Shown here: positions 40,603 through 49,608 of the stretch, piece after piece
Layout of the letters: each line of letters begins with the position of its first letter
Numbering within the stretch: position 1 is the first letter of the stretch
Origin: JABDIP01 sp965212545
GTDB lineage: Bacteria; Pseudomonadota; Alphaproteobacteria; DSM-16000; Inquilinaceae
Assembly: GCA_965212545.1 (NCBI GenBank)
Contig: CBDBVB010000029.1
Coordinates: 62,001-126,000 of the forward strand
Reading direction: 5' to 3'
DNA length: 64,000 nt
The notes under the pieces: model-generated
What the model was told of the DNA's origin: nothing
The model's database searches: none
The model's input: the letters and a program-made list of their open reading frames with translations, nothing else
Position numbers and translations under genes: made by a program

Positions 40603-42411
40603 TCCGCCGCGTCCTCTCGCTTGGCCGCATAACCGCGCGGGGTATACATCCATCGGCCGGAGGGTGCCGCGATCGCCCGACTGCTGGACGCGCCGATCAG
40701 CACGACTGTGAGCATGTCGATCCGGTCGGCGGTCAGTTCTGAGAGAGCGATGATCTCTACTGCCTCGTCACCGCGCCCGAGGTTGCGGGCGAGGACGACC
40801 GGCGTATCGGCCGGTCGGTGCCCAGCCAGGATGTCCCGAGCGACCCCCAGCTGTCGGGTCCGCCGCCGAGACACCGGATTGTAGAGCGCCACGACGAAAT
40901 CGGCCTCGGCGGCCGCGCGCAACCGGCGCTCGATCACCGGCCACGGGGTCAGCAGGTCGGACAGGGAGATCGCACAGAAATCGTGGCCCAGGGGCGCGCC
41001 GGTCCGCGCCGCCGCCGCCTGCAGGGCCGAAATCCCCGGCACGACGGCGATCTCCGAGCGTCGCCAATCGGGACGGTCATCCCGGTCCAGAAGTTCGAAG
41101 ACCAGCGCCGCCATTGCGTAGATCCCAGGGTCGCCGGAGGAAACGAGCGCCACCGACCGCCCTTCGGCGGCAAGGTCCAATGCCTCGCGACAGCGGGCTT
41201 CTTCCTCACCCAGCGCATAGTCGTGACGTGCTTTGCCCAGGCCCGACTGTCCCAGGAGGTCGAGATAGAGACCGTAGCCCACAAGGTCGGTCGCGGCCCG
41301 CACGGCCGCCTCCGCTTCGGGCGTCCGCCAATCCGCCGCGCCCGGCCCGATGCCGACAATCGCCAACCGTCCGCGCGGCCGCCCGATCGCCGCCGCATCC
41401 AATATGTCCGGCGCGCGCGCGATCGCACAGGTCGCCCGCCGGCTCTTGTATTTCGGAACAACCAGCACGCCATCAGACCCGGCAGCCGCCAGCGCAGCAC
41501 CCTCGGCGACGCCATGACAGCCGACTTCGCGAAAGACCAGATCCGATGGGGTCTTGAGCCTGGGTGTTTCGGCCTCCAGCACGGTTGCATCAAAGAACCG
41601 CGCCGGCACGCCAAGTTCGGCGGCCAACGCATGGACAGCCGACTCATCGGATTTGAGATCGAGAGAGACGACGACACCGACAGCGCCAACAGCAAGCCCG
41701 TTCTCAGCCAGGGTCCGTTGTACCAGGTCGATCAGTTCCGCCGGCTCCGTACCGCGTTCGCATCCCACGCCGATGGCAAGGCGGGCCGGGTGATACACCA
41801 GTTCTTTTGGCGTCGGCTCGCATGCCCGCTCGGTCACGGTGATTGCGAGGCCGCCATGGTCGGATGATCGGCAGGTCGCTCCTGCTCAGCCAGGCCGCCT
41901 CCCCGCGCAGGCTCACCGACGCGCCCTCAAGCAAGGCTGCTGTGAACGCCTTCAAATGCGCGGTATCGGAAAGCCGCCAGCCTGGCGGCGGATCGTCGAG
42001 GGCGACGCCGAACCGCAGATCGCCCGCGGTGGTGATCGCGGGCGTGATACCCAGAGCGTCCGCGATCTGCCGGGCCAGCCGATTGCCGCCATGATGACCG
42101 CCAAGCAAGGGCAGTACTGCCGAACCGTCCTCCGCGACCGCCAGCACCGGCGGCTCGCGGCGCTTGTCGGACACCTTCGGCGCCAGAGCGCGGATCAGGG
42201 CGCCGGCGGCACAGATACCGATGATCGGGCGGCCGGATTCGAACAGCATCTGGGCATGCTCGGACAGACTGTCGAACCGAAATCTGGCGTCCGGTACGCG
42301 ATGGGCCAAGCAATGGATCTCGCAACCGGGCAGCGCATCGGCGATCCGGCCGGCAAGGATCGCGCCCTTCCTTGTGAGGGCAATCAGAGCCGGCGCCGGT
42401 CCTATCGCCAT
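40599..42411 (-). pseudogene. cobJ: CbiG-CobJ fusion (precorrin-3B C17-methyltransferase), split by one frameshift
   Basis: The N-terminal part from the ATG at 42411 is a CbiG N-domain (LGGHHGGNRLARQIADALGI, PAITTAGD) and runs to DLPII. The downstream frame (40599-41837) holds DHGGLAITVTERACEPTP, the CbiG C-domain (YHPARLAIGVGCERGTEPAE) and a complete CobJ methylase (LAIVGIGPGAADWRTPEA, VSSGDPGIYAM, VVPGISALQAAAAR). Removing one base near 41861-41863 joins them into about 600 residues, the size of CbiG-CobJ fusions. CobJ does C17 methylation and ring contraction. The cobJ part could still be translated from its own ATG at 41837. Pseudogene or sequencing error. Confidence 0.85.
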
Positions 42412-43118
42412 GCCTGCCCCCGTCGGTGCACCAGTATCATCGAGAAGTACGGGACCTCATCCGGCGTCACCGCATCCAGCGGCAGCACGATCTGGCCGGC
42501 CATGGTCGCATGTTGCACATAGCGCGCATGGGCTGTCAGTCCGAGAGAGTCCAGAACGGTCCGCACCTTGCTGAAATGCCGGCCGACCTTGATCAGCGCC
42601 ACGGCATCAGCCGTACTCAGCCGCGCCGCGATGTCATCGGCCGGAAGGGTCGCCGGCACAACGGTCAGAACGTCGTTCCGCGCCGCCAAGGGCGCCTCCA
42701 GGGCGGCCGCACACGCCGTCAGCGAAGACACGCCCGGCACGACCTCGACACCGAAATCCGCCGCCATGCGTTCGAACAGATACATGAAGGATCCATAGAA
42801 GAACGGGTCCCCCTCACACAGCACGGCGACGTTGCGGCCGTCGGCAAGATGGCCGCCGATCTCCTCCGCCGCCCGGTCATAGACCTCCTGGGCCGGAAAC
42901 CGGCTCGCCACCATCGGCATCCGCATGGCGATCTCGGCCTGCCCGCCTGGCAGATGCGATGCGACGATTGTGCGGGCAAGGCTGTCGCCCTGTTCCGGCG
43001 CCGGATAGGCGATCACCGGCACCGCCCGAAGCAGCCGCAGGGCCTTCATCGTGATCAGCTCGGGATCGCCGGGGCCGACGCCGAGGCCGAAAAGGGTGCC
43101 GGACGAACTGACGGTCAT
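42402..43118 (-). CDS. cobI: Precorrin-2 C20-methyltransferase
   Basis: 238 residues from the ATG at 43118, whose first base is the last of the cobL stop (TGATG). Landmarks: TLFGLGVGPGDPELITMKAL, LCEGDPFFYGSFMYLF, and VPGVSSLTACAAAL. It methylates C20 of precorrin-2, the committed step to the corrin ring. Its end overlaps the CbiG start by 10 bases. Confidence 0.93.
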   Translation of the reverse strand: MTVSSSGTLFGLGVGPGDPELITMKALRLLRAVPVIAYPAPEQGDSLARTIVASHLPGGQAEIAMRMPMVASRFPAQEVYDRAAEEIGGHLADGRNVAVLCEGDPFFYGSFMYLFERMAADFGVEVVPGVSSLTACAAALEAPLAARNDVLTVVPATLPADDIAARLSTADAVALIKVGRHFSKVRTVLDSLGLTAHARYVQHATMAGQIVLPLDAVTPDEVPYFSMILVHRRGQAWR

Positions 43119-44323
43119 CAGCGTTTCACCACTGCCCACTGGGTCACCGGCATCAGCGGTTTCCAGCCGCGAAAGGGCCCCACTGGCACAGCGCGGGATA
43201 CCGCGATCCGGGTCAGCGATCCACCGTGACGCGCTTGCAGCTCCAGCAAGCGGCCTTCCCCCTCAAGCGTGACCGCATTGGCGACCAACCGGCCGCCCGG
43301 TCCCAGCGCCTCCCAGCACCGCTCGAACACCCGCTCGGTCGAGAGCCCGCCACCAATGAAGACCGCGTCGGGCGCCTCACAGCCGTCCAGCGCGTCGGGC
43401 GCGCTGCCCTCAACGATCCTCAGCAGTGGCGTACCCAGCGCCGCAGCGTTGTCGGCGATCAGGGCGATGCGCTCGGGATTGCGCTCGATTGCGATGGCGC
43501 GAGAGTGGCGCGCGGCGCGCATCCACTCGATCCCGATCGATCCACAGCCGGCTCCGACATCCCAAAGGCGCTGACCCGGGATCGGAACCAGGGCTGCCAG
43601 GGTCGCTGCCCGGACTTCTCGTTTCGTGAGTTGCCCGTCATGTCGAAACGCATCGTCCGGCAGTCCCGGCATGCGCGGCAGCACCATCGTTTCCGGCCCG
43701 GCGGCACAGTCGATCGCCAGGGTGTTGAAATCCGCACTGCGGCGGTCGCCCCAATCGGCAGCGATGTCCGTTACCGAATTCTCCCTGGCTCCGCCCAGAT
43801 GCTCCAGCACGGTCAATCGGCTTTCGCCATAGCCGGCATTGCACAGCAACTCCGCGGCCCGCATCGGCGTTTCGCCATCTTCGGTCAGCGCCAGCAGCCG
43901 GGCACCGGGAAACAGATAGGCGACCAGTGTTTCCGGCGGGCGACCATGCAGGGTCAGGGTCTCGATATCCGGTAGCGACCAGCCGAGGCGGGCGCAGGCC
44001 AGGCTGAAGGCCGATGGCGACGGCAAGACCAGGATCTCATCGCGCGCGAACCAGCGATGCAGCCTGGTGCCGACGCCATAGCAGAGGGGGTCGCCGGTCG
44101 CCAGCACGCAGACCGCCTGGCCGCGCCGAGCCTCCAGAACCGGCCGGATGTCCGATAGCGGGCTCGGCCACGCGATGCGCTCGCGTCCGTCCTCGGGCAA
44201 CATGGCGAGATGCCGGTCGCCACCGACCAGCAGCTCGGCCCGATCGACTACCGCCCGTGCCGGCGGCGACAATCCATCCAGCCCGTTATCGCCGACTCCG
44301 ACGATGCTGAGCCAGGGGTTCAC
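43118..44323 (-). CDS. cobL: Precorrin-6Y C5,15-methyltransferase (decarboxylating), CbiE-CbiT fusion
   Basis: 401 residues. Residues 1 to about 200 are the CbiE-type methylase (LSIVGVGDNGLDGLSPPAR; VLATGDPLCYGVGTRL). From about 215 the CbiT domain carries a class I SAM-binding motif LWDVGAGCGSIGIEW preceded by QLTKREVRAATLAAL. It methylates C5 and C15 and removes the acetate carboxyl from C12. Both junctions overlap neighbours. Confidence 0.94.
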   Translation of the reverse strand: MNPWLSIVGVGDNGLDGLSPPARAVVDRAELLVGGDRHLAMLPEDGRERIAWPSPLSDIRPVLEARRGQAVCVLATGDPLCYGVGTRLHRWFARDEILVLPSPSAFSLACARLGWSLPDIETLTLHGRPPETLVAYLFPGARLLALTEDGETPMRAAELLCNAGYGESRLTVLEHLGGARENSVTDIAADWGDRRSADFNTLAIDCAAGPETMVLPRMPGLPDDAFRHDGQLTKREVRAATLAALVPIPGQRLWDVGAGCGSIGIEWMRAARHSRAIAIERNPERIALIADNAAALGTPLLRIVEGSAPDALDGCEAPDAVFIGGGLSTERVFERCWEALGPGGRLVANAVTLEGEGRLLELQARHGGSLTRIAVSRAVPVGPFRGWKPLMPVTQWAVVKR

Positions 44324-44970
44324 GCGGCCTCTCCTGCCAGCGCGTTGACCGCCGCCGCAGCCATGGCGCTGCCGCCGCGCCGGCCCCGCAGGGTGAGAAA
44401 GGGAATGCCAAGCGACAGGTCGATCAGCGCCTGTTTCGATTCCGCCGCACCGATGAAGCCGACCGGGAATGCCAGGACGACGGCCGGGCGTGGGCCGTCG
44501 CCCGAGATCACCTCCAGCAGTCGGAACAGCGCGGTCGGGGCGTTGCCGATGGCAACGACCGCGCCGTCGAGATGCGGCAGCCAGAAATCGACGGCGGCGG
44601 CAGAGCGGGTCGTGCCCAACTGCCGGGCGCGATCCGCCACGTCAGGCTCGGCAAGCGGGCAGAGAACCCGATTTGCCGCAGGCAGCGCGGCCTCGATAAC
44701 TCCGTCCGCCACCATGCGCGCATCGGTGAGGATCGTCGCCCCGTCCGCCAGTGCCTTTCGCCCGGCTTTGGCCGGATCGCCGGCCCAGGCCAGATCACTT
44801 GCGATATCCGGCATGCCGCAGGCATGGATCAGCCGGACAGCGATCCCCTCCAGGGAGGCTGGCAGCGCCGACAGATCGGACTCGGTACGCACCGCCGCGA
44901 AGGACCGGCGATAGATCTCCGCCGGATCCCGGATGTAGTCCGGCAACACATCTGTCGGTCGGCCCCTCAA
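44320..44970 (-). CDS. cobH: Precorrin-8X methylmutase
   Basis: 216 residues. The catalytic His is in VRLIHACGMPD (His49); IGNAPTALFRLLEVI and FPVGFIGAAESKQAL complete the CobH/CbiC pattern. It moves the methyl group from C11 to C12, giving hydrogenobyrinate. It overlaps the cbiX stop and the cobL start by four bases each. Confidence 0.94.
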   Translation of the reverse strand: MRGRPTDVLPDYIRDPAEIYRRSFAAVRTESDLSALPASLEGIAVRLIHACGMPDIASDLAWAGDPAKAGRKALADGATILTDARMVADGVIEAALPAANRVLCPLAEPDVADRARQLGTTRSAAAVDFWLPHLDGAVVAIGNAPTALFRLLEVISGDGPRPAVVLAFPVGFIGAAESKQALIDLSLGIPFLTLRGRRGGSAMAAAAVNALAGEAA

Positions 44971-46001
44971 TCCCCGGCCGCCCGTTTCTTCATGCTGACC
45001 GGACCATGAGGATGGTCGGCATGGGGGTAGGGAAAATGGGTATGGGTGTGCCCATGGTCGTGACCGTGCCCATGGTCATTGGAACCGTGACTATGATCGT
45101 GCGCATGCCCATGGGTGGCACCGTCGCCGGTGCCGATGCCCTCGACATGATGGTGATGGCTCTCCTGCGGCAGCCCGACCTCGGCCTCGAAACCCAGCAC
45201 CTGGGCGCGGTACTTGCAGAGCTGGCAGTTCATCACGCCGGTCCCGGCCATGATCTCGTCGACCCGGTCGGTGAAGGCCTCGATCACCATCGGATGGTCG
45301 TTCAGATACGGCGCCTTGACGAACTGGATGCCGGGATGGCGGGCCGCGACCTGGTCCACATAGTCGTAGATGCGGCGCACCAGGATGCCGGTAAACAGGA
45401 AATACGGGAACACGACGATACGTCGGTATCCGAGCCGCGCGGCATGCTCCAGCCCAGGCTCGACCAGCGGGAAGGTCACGCCGGAATAGCAGGTCTCACC
45501 CCAGCCGAAGCCGAGACCCTCCCACAGCATGCGCATGACCTTGGCGATGTTGGAATTGGCGTCCGGATCCGACGTGCCGCGACCGACAACCATCAACAGG
45601 GTCTCATGGCGCGACACCTCGCCCTCCGCTCCGGCAAGCGCCTGCTCGACACGGTCGCCGGCGGCTTTCAGGAGCTTCGGGTCGACGCCCAGATCGCGGC
45701 CGTAGCGGATCTCCAGACCATCATGCTGGGACTGGTAGGTGTTGAGCACCGACGGGATGTCGTTCTTGGCGTGACCGGCGGCCATCAGCATACCGGGTAT
45801 CGCCAGCACCTGGTCGACGCCGCGGCTGCGCAGGCCGTCCAGCCCGTCGCGGATGATCGGCGTGGCGAATTCCAGGAAGCCCCGGTCGAACTCGTAGTGC
45901 GGCATCCTCTCCGCCAACAGGTCGGCGACCGCCAGGAATTCGCGCACCGCGCCTTCGTCCCGGCTGCCGTGGCCGCACAACATCACGCCAATCTTGCCCA
46001 T
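44967..46001 (-). CDS. cbiX: Sirohydrochlorin cobaltochelatase-type CbiX with Cys motif and His-rich tail
   Basis: 344 residues from the ATG at 46001 (GGGGAAGAAG just before it). It has two chelatase half-domains: MLCGHGSRDEGAV near the N-terminus and MVVGRGTSDPDANSN in the middle. Residues 257-262 are MNCQLC, the MxCxxC pattern that holds a 4Fe-4S cluster in the long CbiX of Bacillus megaterium. Residues about 275-330 contain 19 His, mostly as HxH and HGH repeats, which may store or hand over cobalt. CbiX normally inserts cobalt into sirohydrochlorin in the anaerobic route, yet CobN of the late-insertion route is also in this region. First gene of the cobH-cobM group; divergent from cbiB. 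Confidence 0.9.
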   Translation of the reverse strand: MGKIGVMLCGHGSRDEGAVREFLAVADLLAERMPHYEFDRGFLEFATPIIRDGLDGLRSRGVDQVLAIPGMLMAAGHAKNDIPSVLNTYQSQHDGLEIRYGRDLGVDPKLLKAAGDRVEQALAGAEGEVSRHETLLMVVGRGTSDPDANSNIAKVMRMLWEGLGFGWGETCYSGVTFPLVEPGLEHAARLGYRRIVVFPYFLFTGILVRRIYDYVDQVAARHPGIQFVKAPYLNDHPMVIEAFTDRVDEIMAGTGVMNCQLCKYRAQVLGFEAEVGLPQESHHHHVEGIGTGDGATHGHAHDHSHGSNDHGHGHDHGHTHTHFPYPHADHPHGPVSMKKRAAGD

Positions 46002-46103
46002 CTTCTTCCCCAAATGCTCCCGGCGAGCCCCTTTATCGCCGTTCCACCGCGAGGGCAAAAGCATTATTGGTGCCGGCACGATGACCGATACCCGCTCCGC
46101 GAC

Positions 46104-47093
46104 ATGACTCTGCCCTGGCTCCTGGAGTCGGGCCAGCCCGTGCCCAACGCAGCGATCCTACTGCTGGCGCTGGCCGCCGATGCGGCCATCGGCGACCCGA
46201 ATCGGCTGTACCGCGTCATACCGCACCCGGTGGTCCTGATCGGGCGGCTGGCCGAGGCTGGCGACCGGTTGTTGAATCGGCCTGGCATACGGCGTATCGC
46301 CATCCTGATCCGCGGCGGCGGCCTGACCGTGCTGGTGGTGACGCTGGCGGCGGCGCTCGGTTGGGCCGCCGCCGGGATCACCCAAGCGATACCGGGAGGC
46401 TGGCTGATCGAGGCGGCGTTGGCCAGCACACTGATCGCTTTTCGCGGTCTTTACGATCATGTCCGATCGGTCGCCTCGGGTCTGGACACCGGCCTTGTCG
46501 AGGCCCGCGCATCCGTCGCGCATATCGTCGGTCGCGATCCGGACAGCCTGGACGAGGCCGGTATCGCCCGAGCAGCCATCGAGTCGGCAGCGGAGAATTT
46601 CTCGGACGGCGTGGTGGCGCCGGTCTTGTGGTTCGCCGCCTTCGGACTGCCGGGCCTGGCCGCCTACAAGGCGATCAATACGCTGGACAGCATTATCGGA
46701 CACCGCACCGAACGCCATGCGGAATTTGGCAAGGTGGCGGCGCGGCTGGATGATGCGGCGAACTGGCTGCCGGCTCGGTTCGCCGGCGTACTGATCGCGA
46801 CAGCCGCCTTCCTGGTCCCGAGTGCAAGCGCGGCGCGCGCCATTGCGGCGATGCGCCGCGACGCGCCCCGGCACCGGTCGCCCAACGCCGGTTGGCCGGA
46901 GGCGGCAATGGCCGGCGCGCTGGGATTCGCCCTGGCCGGCCCTCGCCGCTACGGCGAGGAGACCGTCGACGACCATTGGATGGGGACCGGGCGCAAGGAC
47001 CTCATGGCGGCGGACATTCGCGCCGCACTTGGCATCTACCTTGTCGCCGGTGGTCTGTTGGCCGGCCTCTTGGCGTTGTTCCTGCTGGCGTAG
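46104..47093 (+). CDS. cbiB: Adenosylcobinamide-phosphate synthase
   Basis: 329 residues from the ATG at 46104; the open frame continues far upstream but that part is antisense to cbiX and has no family sequence. Membrane protein of the CbiB/CobD family: LLALAADAAIGDPNRLYR and PHPVVLIGRL at the N-terminus, ESAAENFSDGVVAP in the middle, YKAINTLDSIIGHR and GEETVDDHWMGTGR later. It joins aminopropanol phosphate (or an analogue) to adenosylcobyric acid. Divergent from cbiX with 102 bases between the starts. Confidence 0.92.
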   Translation: MTLPWLLESGQPVPNAAILLLALAADAAIGDPNRLYRVIPHPVVLIGRLAEAGDRLLNRPGIRRIAILIRGGGLTVLVVTLAAALGWAAAGITQAIPGGWLIEAALASTLIAFRGLYDHVRSVASGLDTGLVEARASVAHIVGRDPDSLDEAGIARAAIESAAENFSDGVVAPVLWFAAFGLPGLAAYKAINTLDSIIGHRTERHAEFGKVAARLDDAANWLPARFAGVLIATAAFLVPSASAARAIAAMRRDAPRHRSPNAGWPEAAMAGALGFALAGPRRYGEETVDDHWMGTGRKDLMAADIRAALGIYLVAGGLLAGLLALFLLA

Positions 47094-47115
47094 TGCCGTC
47101 AGGCGCCAAACAGCG

Positions 47116-47373
47116 TCAGAGAATCTGCGCGTCCGTAGCGCTGGACGCGGTCTCCAGGCCCGGCACACCGGACAGTGCCTCCAGATCACCCAACCTGACA
47201 TCGCCAAAGATGAAGCACTCGTCGTCGATCGATTGGATCTCTGACACCGTGAAACCGTATGGCGCCAGCGCCGCTTCGGTCACGCCTGACGACATGCGGC
47301 AGCACAGCACGACCGGCTCCCGGGCATCCGGATTGCGCGTCATGCGATCGTGCAGGTCCTGATCGATCTTCAT
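47116..47373 (-). CDS. Small protein resembling a subtilisin propeptide/inhibitor (I9-like)
   Basis: 85 residues with no signal peptide. The layout (VVLCCRMSSGVTEAALAPYG, then IFGDVRLGDLEALSGVPGLE) follows the beta-alpha-beta-beta-alpha-beta pattern of I9 propeptides and free protease inhibitors, in which the last lines read xVxxLxxxPGVxxVE. It lies 83 bases downstream of the S8 peptidase gene on the same strand, with a stable hairpin between. It may be an inhibitor or folding helper of that peptidase. The family match is by eye only. Confidence 0.6.
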   Translation of the reverse strand: MKIDQDLHDRMTRNPDAREPVVLCCRMSSGVTEAALAPYGFTVSEIQSIDDECFIFGDVRLGDLEALSGVPGLETASSATDAQIL

Positions 47374-47395
47374 GGCTTGTCCCTTGCGGATGGTC

Positions 47396-47415
47396 GGGCG
47401 GGCCGAAGCCCGCCC
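47396..47415 (-). terminator. UUCG-capped hairpin between the S8 peptidase and the small protein
   Basis: On the minus strand: GGGCGGGC, loop TTCG, GCCCGCCC. The stem is perfect, with eight GC pairs. The loop is the very stable UUCG type. No T-tract follows; the ribosome site of the small protein comes shortly after. It could end most transcripts or protect the upstream message. Confidence 0.55.
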
Positions 47416-47456
47416 GCCATTGTTGTCATCGGCAACGAATGATCCAGCCCGTCGTC

Positions 47457-48992
47457 CTACAGGACGGACCGGAACGCATTGACCTGGCCAAAGCCGAAGA
47501 ACCAGTCATGCCCCGGCCGCCCGAGATCGAGCGCCGTCCGGTTGATGCGACGCCGGATGACATCGCCATGCCACGTCGGATGCCGGCCCTTGACCAATGC
47601 GGCCGTGCCGGCGACATGCGGCGATGCCATCGACGTGCCGGATTTGCGGCCGTAGCTGCCGGGGATCGTCGACAGGATTTGCACGCCGGGTGCGCAGACC
47701 TCCACCTGCGGCCCGATGCTGGAGAAGCTGGCGAACCGGCGATTGTAATCGACCGCCGAGACCGCCATGAAGGACGGGCAGCGCGCCGGATTACCGACCG
47801 GACGCCGATGGTCGTTGCCGGCGGCGGCGACCGACAGGATGCCGCGACGGCGCAATATCCGACCGACCCGCTCATAGGCGGCGTTGTATTGCCGCGGGTC
47901 GTGCGAATTGAAACCGCTGCCCAGGCTCAGATTGCTGACATGCATGCGCCGCCGATAGCACCACAGCAGCCCGTTCAGGATCCAGCTCAGTCGTCCTGAC
48001 CCGCGCCGGTCGAGCACTTTCACGGCATAGAGCCTGGCCCGCGGCGCCACCCCGACAATGCCGCGGCCGTTCATCAGAGCGGCGGCGGAGCCGGCCACAT
48101 GGGTGCCGTGGCCATGATCGTCCCGCCAGCTGGCAACGCCCGGCACATAGCTCACTCCGCCATAGATCCGCAGATCCGGATGCGGTGCAATGCCGGTGTC
48201 GATGATTGCAAGCCGGACACCCGCGCCCAGCGTGTAGCGCCACGCCAGGTTGGCATAGATCATCCGGATGCTTGGCAGGATGACGTCGGCCGCGGCGATC
48301 TCGACTTCCAGGCCGCCACGGGACCGCAGGATGCTCTCAAGCTCTGCGTCGCTGACCTGGTCGATCTGACGGTCCTGCTCCCGCAGGCTGGTGTACAGGT
48401 TGCGGACCGCCGGGACGAGTTTGGTCGGCTCCAGCTCCTGGAGAGTCGACAGCCCGGCCGGCCCACCCTCGATCCATTCGATCAGGGCGTGCTCGGTTGC
48501 GATGTCCTCCTCGCTCAGGCTCGGAACGAGAGTCGACGCCAGCTCCATTTCTTCCGCGCTCGGAGCCTCGGCCGGCGCCGCCAGATCCGGATCCAACTCG
48601 TCACGAAGTGCCGCCATCTCCTCCGCGTTCAGTTCCAGAAGGGCCTCGTCGAAATCCTCGACATCCTCGTCGTGCACGTCTTCGACCACACCGCCGGCAT
48701 AATCCGGACCGATGGCGTACTGCATCTCGTCATCGACGACCGCTTCCACATTGGGCTGATCCGCCAGCTTTCGAGCCTCGGCGTCGGAAAACTCGCCGAC
48801 CAGGAATCCGGCATCCGGGCTCTTGGTCGCCACCGCGGCCGTAGGTACGAAATCGGATTGCATGACCGAGTAGGCCTCAAGGACATCGTCACGCGTGATC
48901 GATGCCGCGGCCATTACTTCTTCGGCAGCATCCGCCTGGCCAATCTTGTCTTCGGCCAGCAATACGATTTTCGGGTTCTTCTGAGCCATCAC
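47457..48992 (-). CDS. S8-family (subtilisin-like) serine peptidase, no signal peptide
   Basis: 511 residues. The catalytic triad is visible: Asp265 (AIIDTGIAPHPD), His295 (DDHGHGTHVAG) and Ser454 (GTSMASPHVAG), plus the oxyanion Asn in AAAGNDH. The first 250 residues are acidic and mostly helical (DVHDEDVEDFDEALLELNAE) and include a propeptide-like segment near residues 60-75 (EARKLADQPNVEAVVDDE). There is no signal peptide or membrane segment, so it is either cytoplasmic or exported by another route. It overlaps no neighbour; a small I9-like gene follows it. Confidence 0.88.
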   Translation of the reverse strand: MMAQKNPKIVLLAEDKIGQADAAEEVMAAASITRDDVLEAYSVMQSDFVPTAAVATKSPDAGFLVGEFSDAEARKLADQPNVEAVVDDEMQYAIGPDYAGGVVEDVHDEDVEDFDEALLELNAEEMAALRDELDPDLAAPAEAPSAEEMELASTLVPSLSEEDIATEHALIEWIEGGPAGLSTLQELEPTKLVPAVRNLYTSLREQDRQIDQVSDAELESILRSRGGLEVEIAAADVILPSIRMIYANLAWRYTLGAGVRLAIIDTGIAPHPDLRIYGGVSYVPGVASWRDDHGHGTHVAGSAAALMNGRGIVGVAPRARLYAVKVLDRRGSGRLSWILNGLLWCYRRRMHVSNLSLGSGFNSHDPRQYNAAYERVGRILRRRGILSVAAAGNDHRRPVGNPARCPSFMAVSAVDYNRRFASFSSIGPQVEVCAPGVQILSTIPGSYGRKSGTSMASPHVAGTAALVKGRHPTWHGDVIRRRINRTALDLGRPGHDWFFGFGQVNAFRSVL

Positions 48993-49389
48993 TGATTCTC
49001 CCGCACGTTGGGTGTTTCGATCACACCGCCGCGGGGATCTGCCGAATCAGCTGGTCATTCCGGATAGCGCTGCCATCTCAAATCCCGCGCGGCACTGCAC
49101 CGAAACGGGCATGGCAGCTGCCTTTGCACCTAATGGTTACTCCGATGTCCCGTCCCCGCAGCGATAAGCTAGATAGAGAGCCTAGCACATCCGCCGAATT
49201 TCAGGTTGTGACATTTTGACGAAAATTAATTTAAAGATGAAGGAATATCTGCGATTTCTCTCTTAACTCGATTGTTTCGCGCGATAGCGACAACTTTTCA
49301 AGCGGCCGAATTGCCGCAGTTTTAACGGGAGATTAACCAATGCAGGCCTAGCAATGCATGAGGTGACATGGAAAGCGCGAGGCTCCGGA
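48993..49389. other. Divergent intergenic region
   Basis: Separates the S8 peptidase (-) and a small gene (+). The middle (49200-49290) is AT-rich compared with the surroundings and is the likely place for both promoters, but no clear -35/-10 pair was assigned. No RNA gene seen. Confidence 0.45.
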
Positions 49390-49605
49390 ATGAGCGAAGT
49401 CGATAAGCTCAAGCGCATCGTCGAGATGGCCGTGAAGGCCGACCGCCCACGGCGTGCGGTGGTCGATCGCCTGCTGTTTCATATCGTCGAAGGCGATGCC
49501 GCCGGGTTTGTCGAGACCTTCGACCAGGAGCATCCGTCCTCCGGCGAAATGCTCCGTGTCATATCCCGCTACGGGCGGGCGCTGCGCGATCTGAAGACCA
49601 AATAG
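49390..49605 (+). CDS. Small conserved-looking protein of unknown function
   Basis: 71 residues from the ATG at 49390, which has GAGG about seven bases before; an ATG at 49354 in frame is possible but its ribosome site is weaker. It is helical and charged (MSEVDKLKRIVEMAVKAD, FDQEHPSSGEMLRVISRYG), with no signal peptide or metal motif. No family recognised. It ends three bases before the end of cobQ on the other strand. Confidence 0.6.
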   Translation: MSEVDKLKRIVEMAVKADRPRRAVVDRLLFHIVEGDAAGFVETFDQEHPSSGEMLRVISRYGRALRDLKTK

Positions 49606-49608
49606 CCG

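Noticed and set aside
44751..46103. Long plus-strand extension upstream of cbiB
   Set aside because: It is antisense to cbiX and part of cobH; only the part from 46104 is CbiB.
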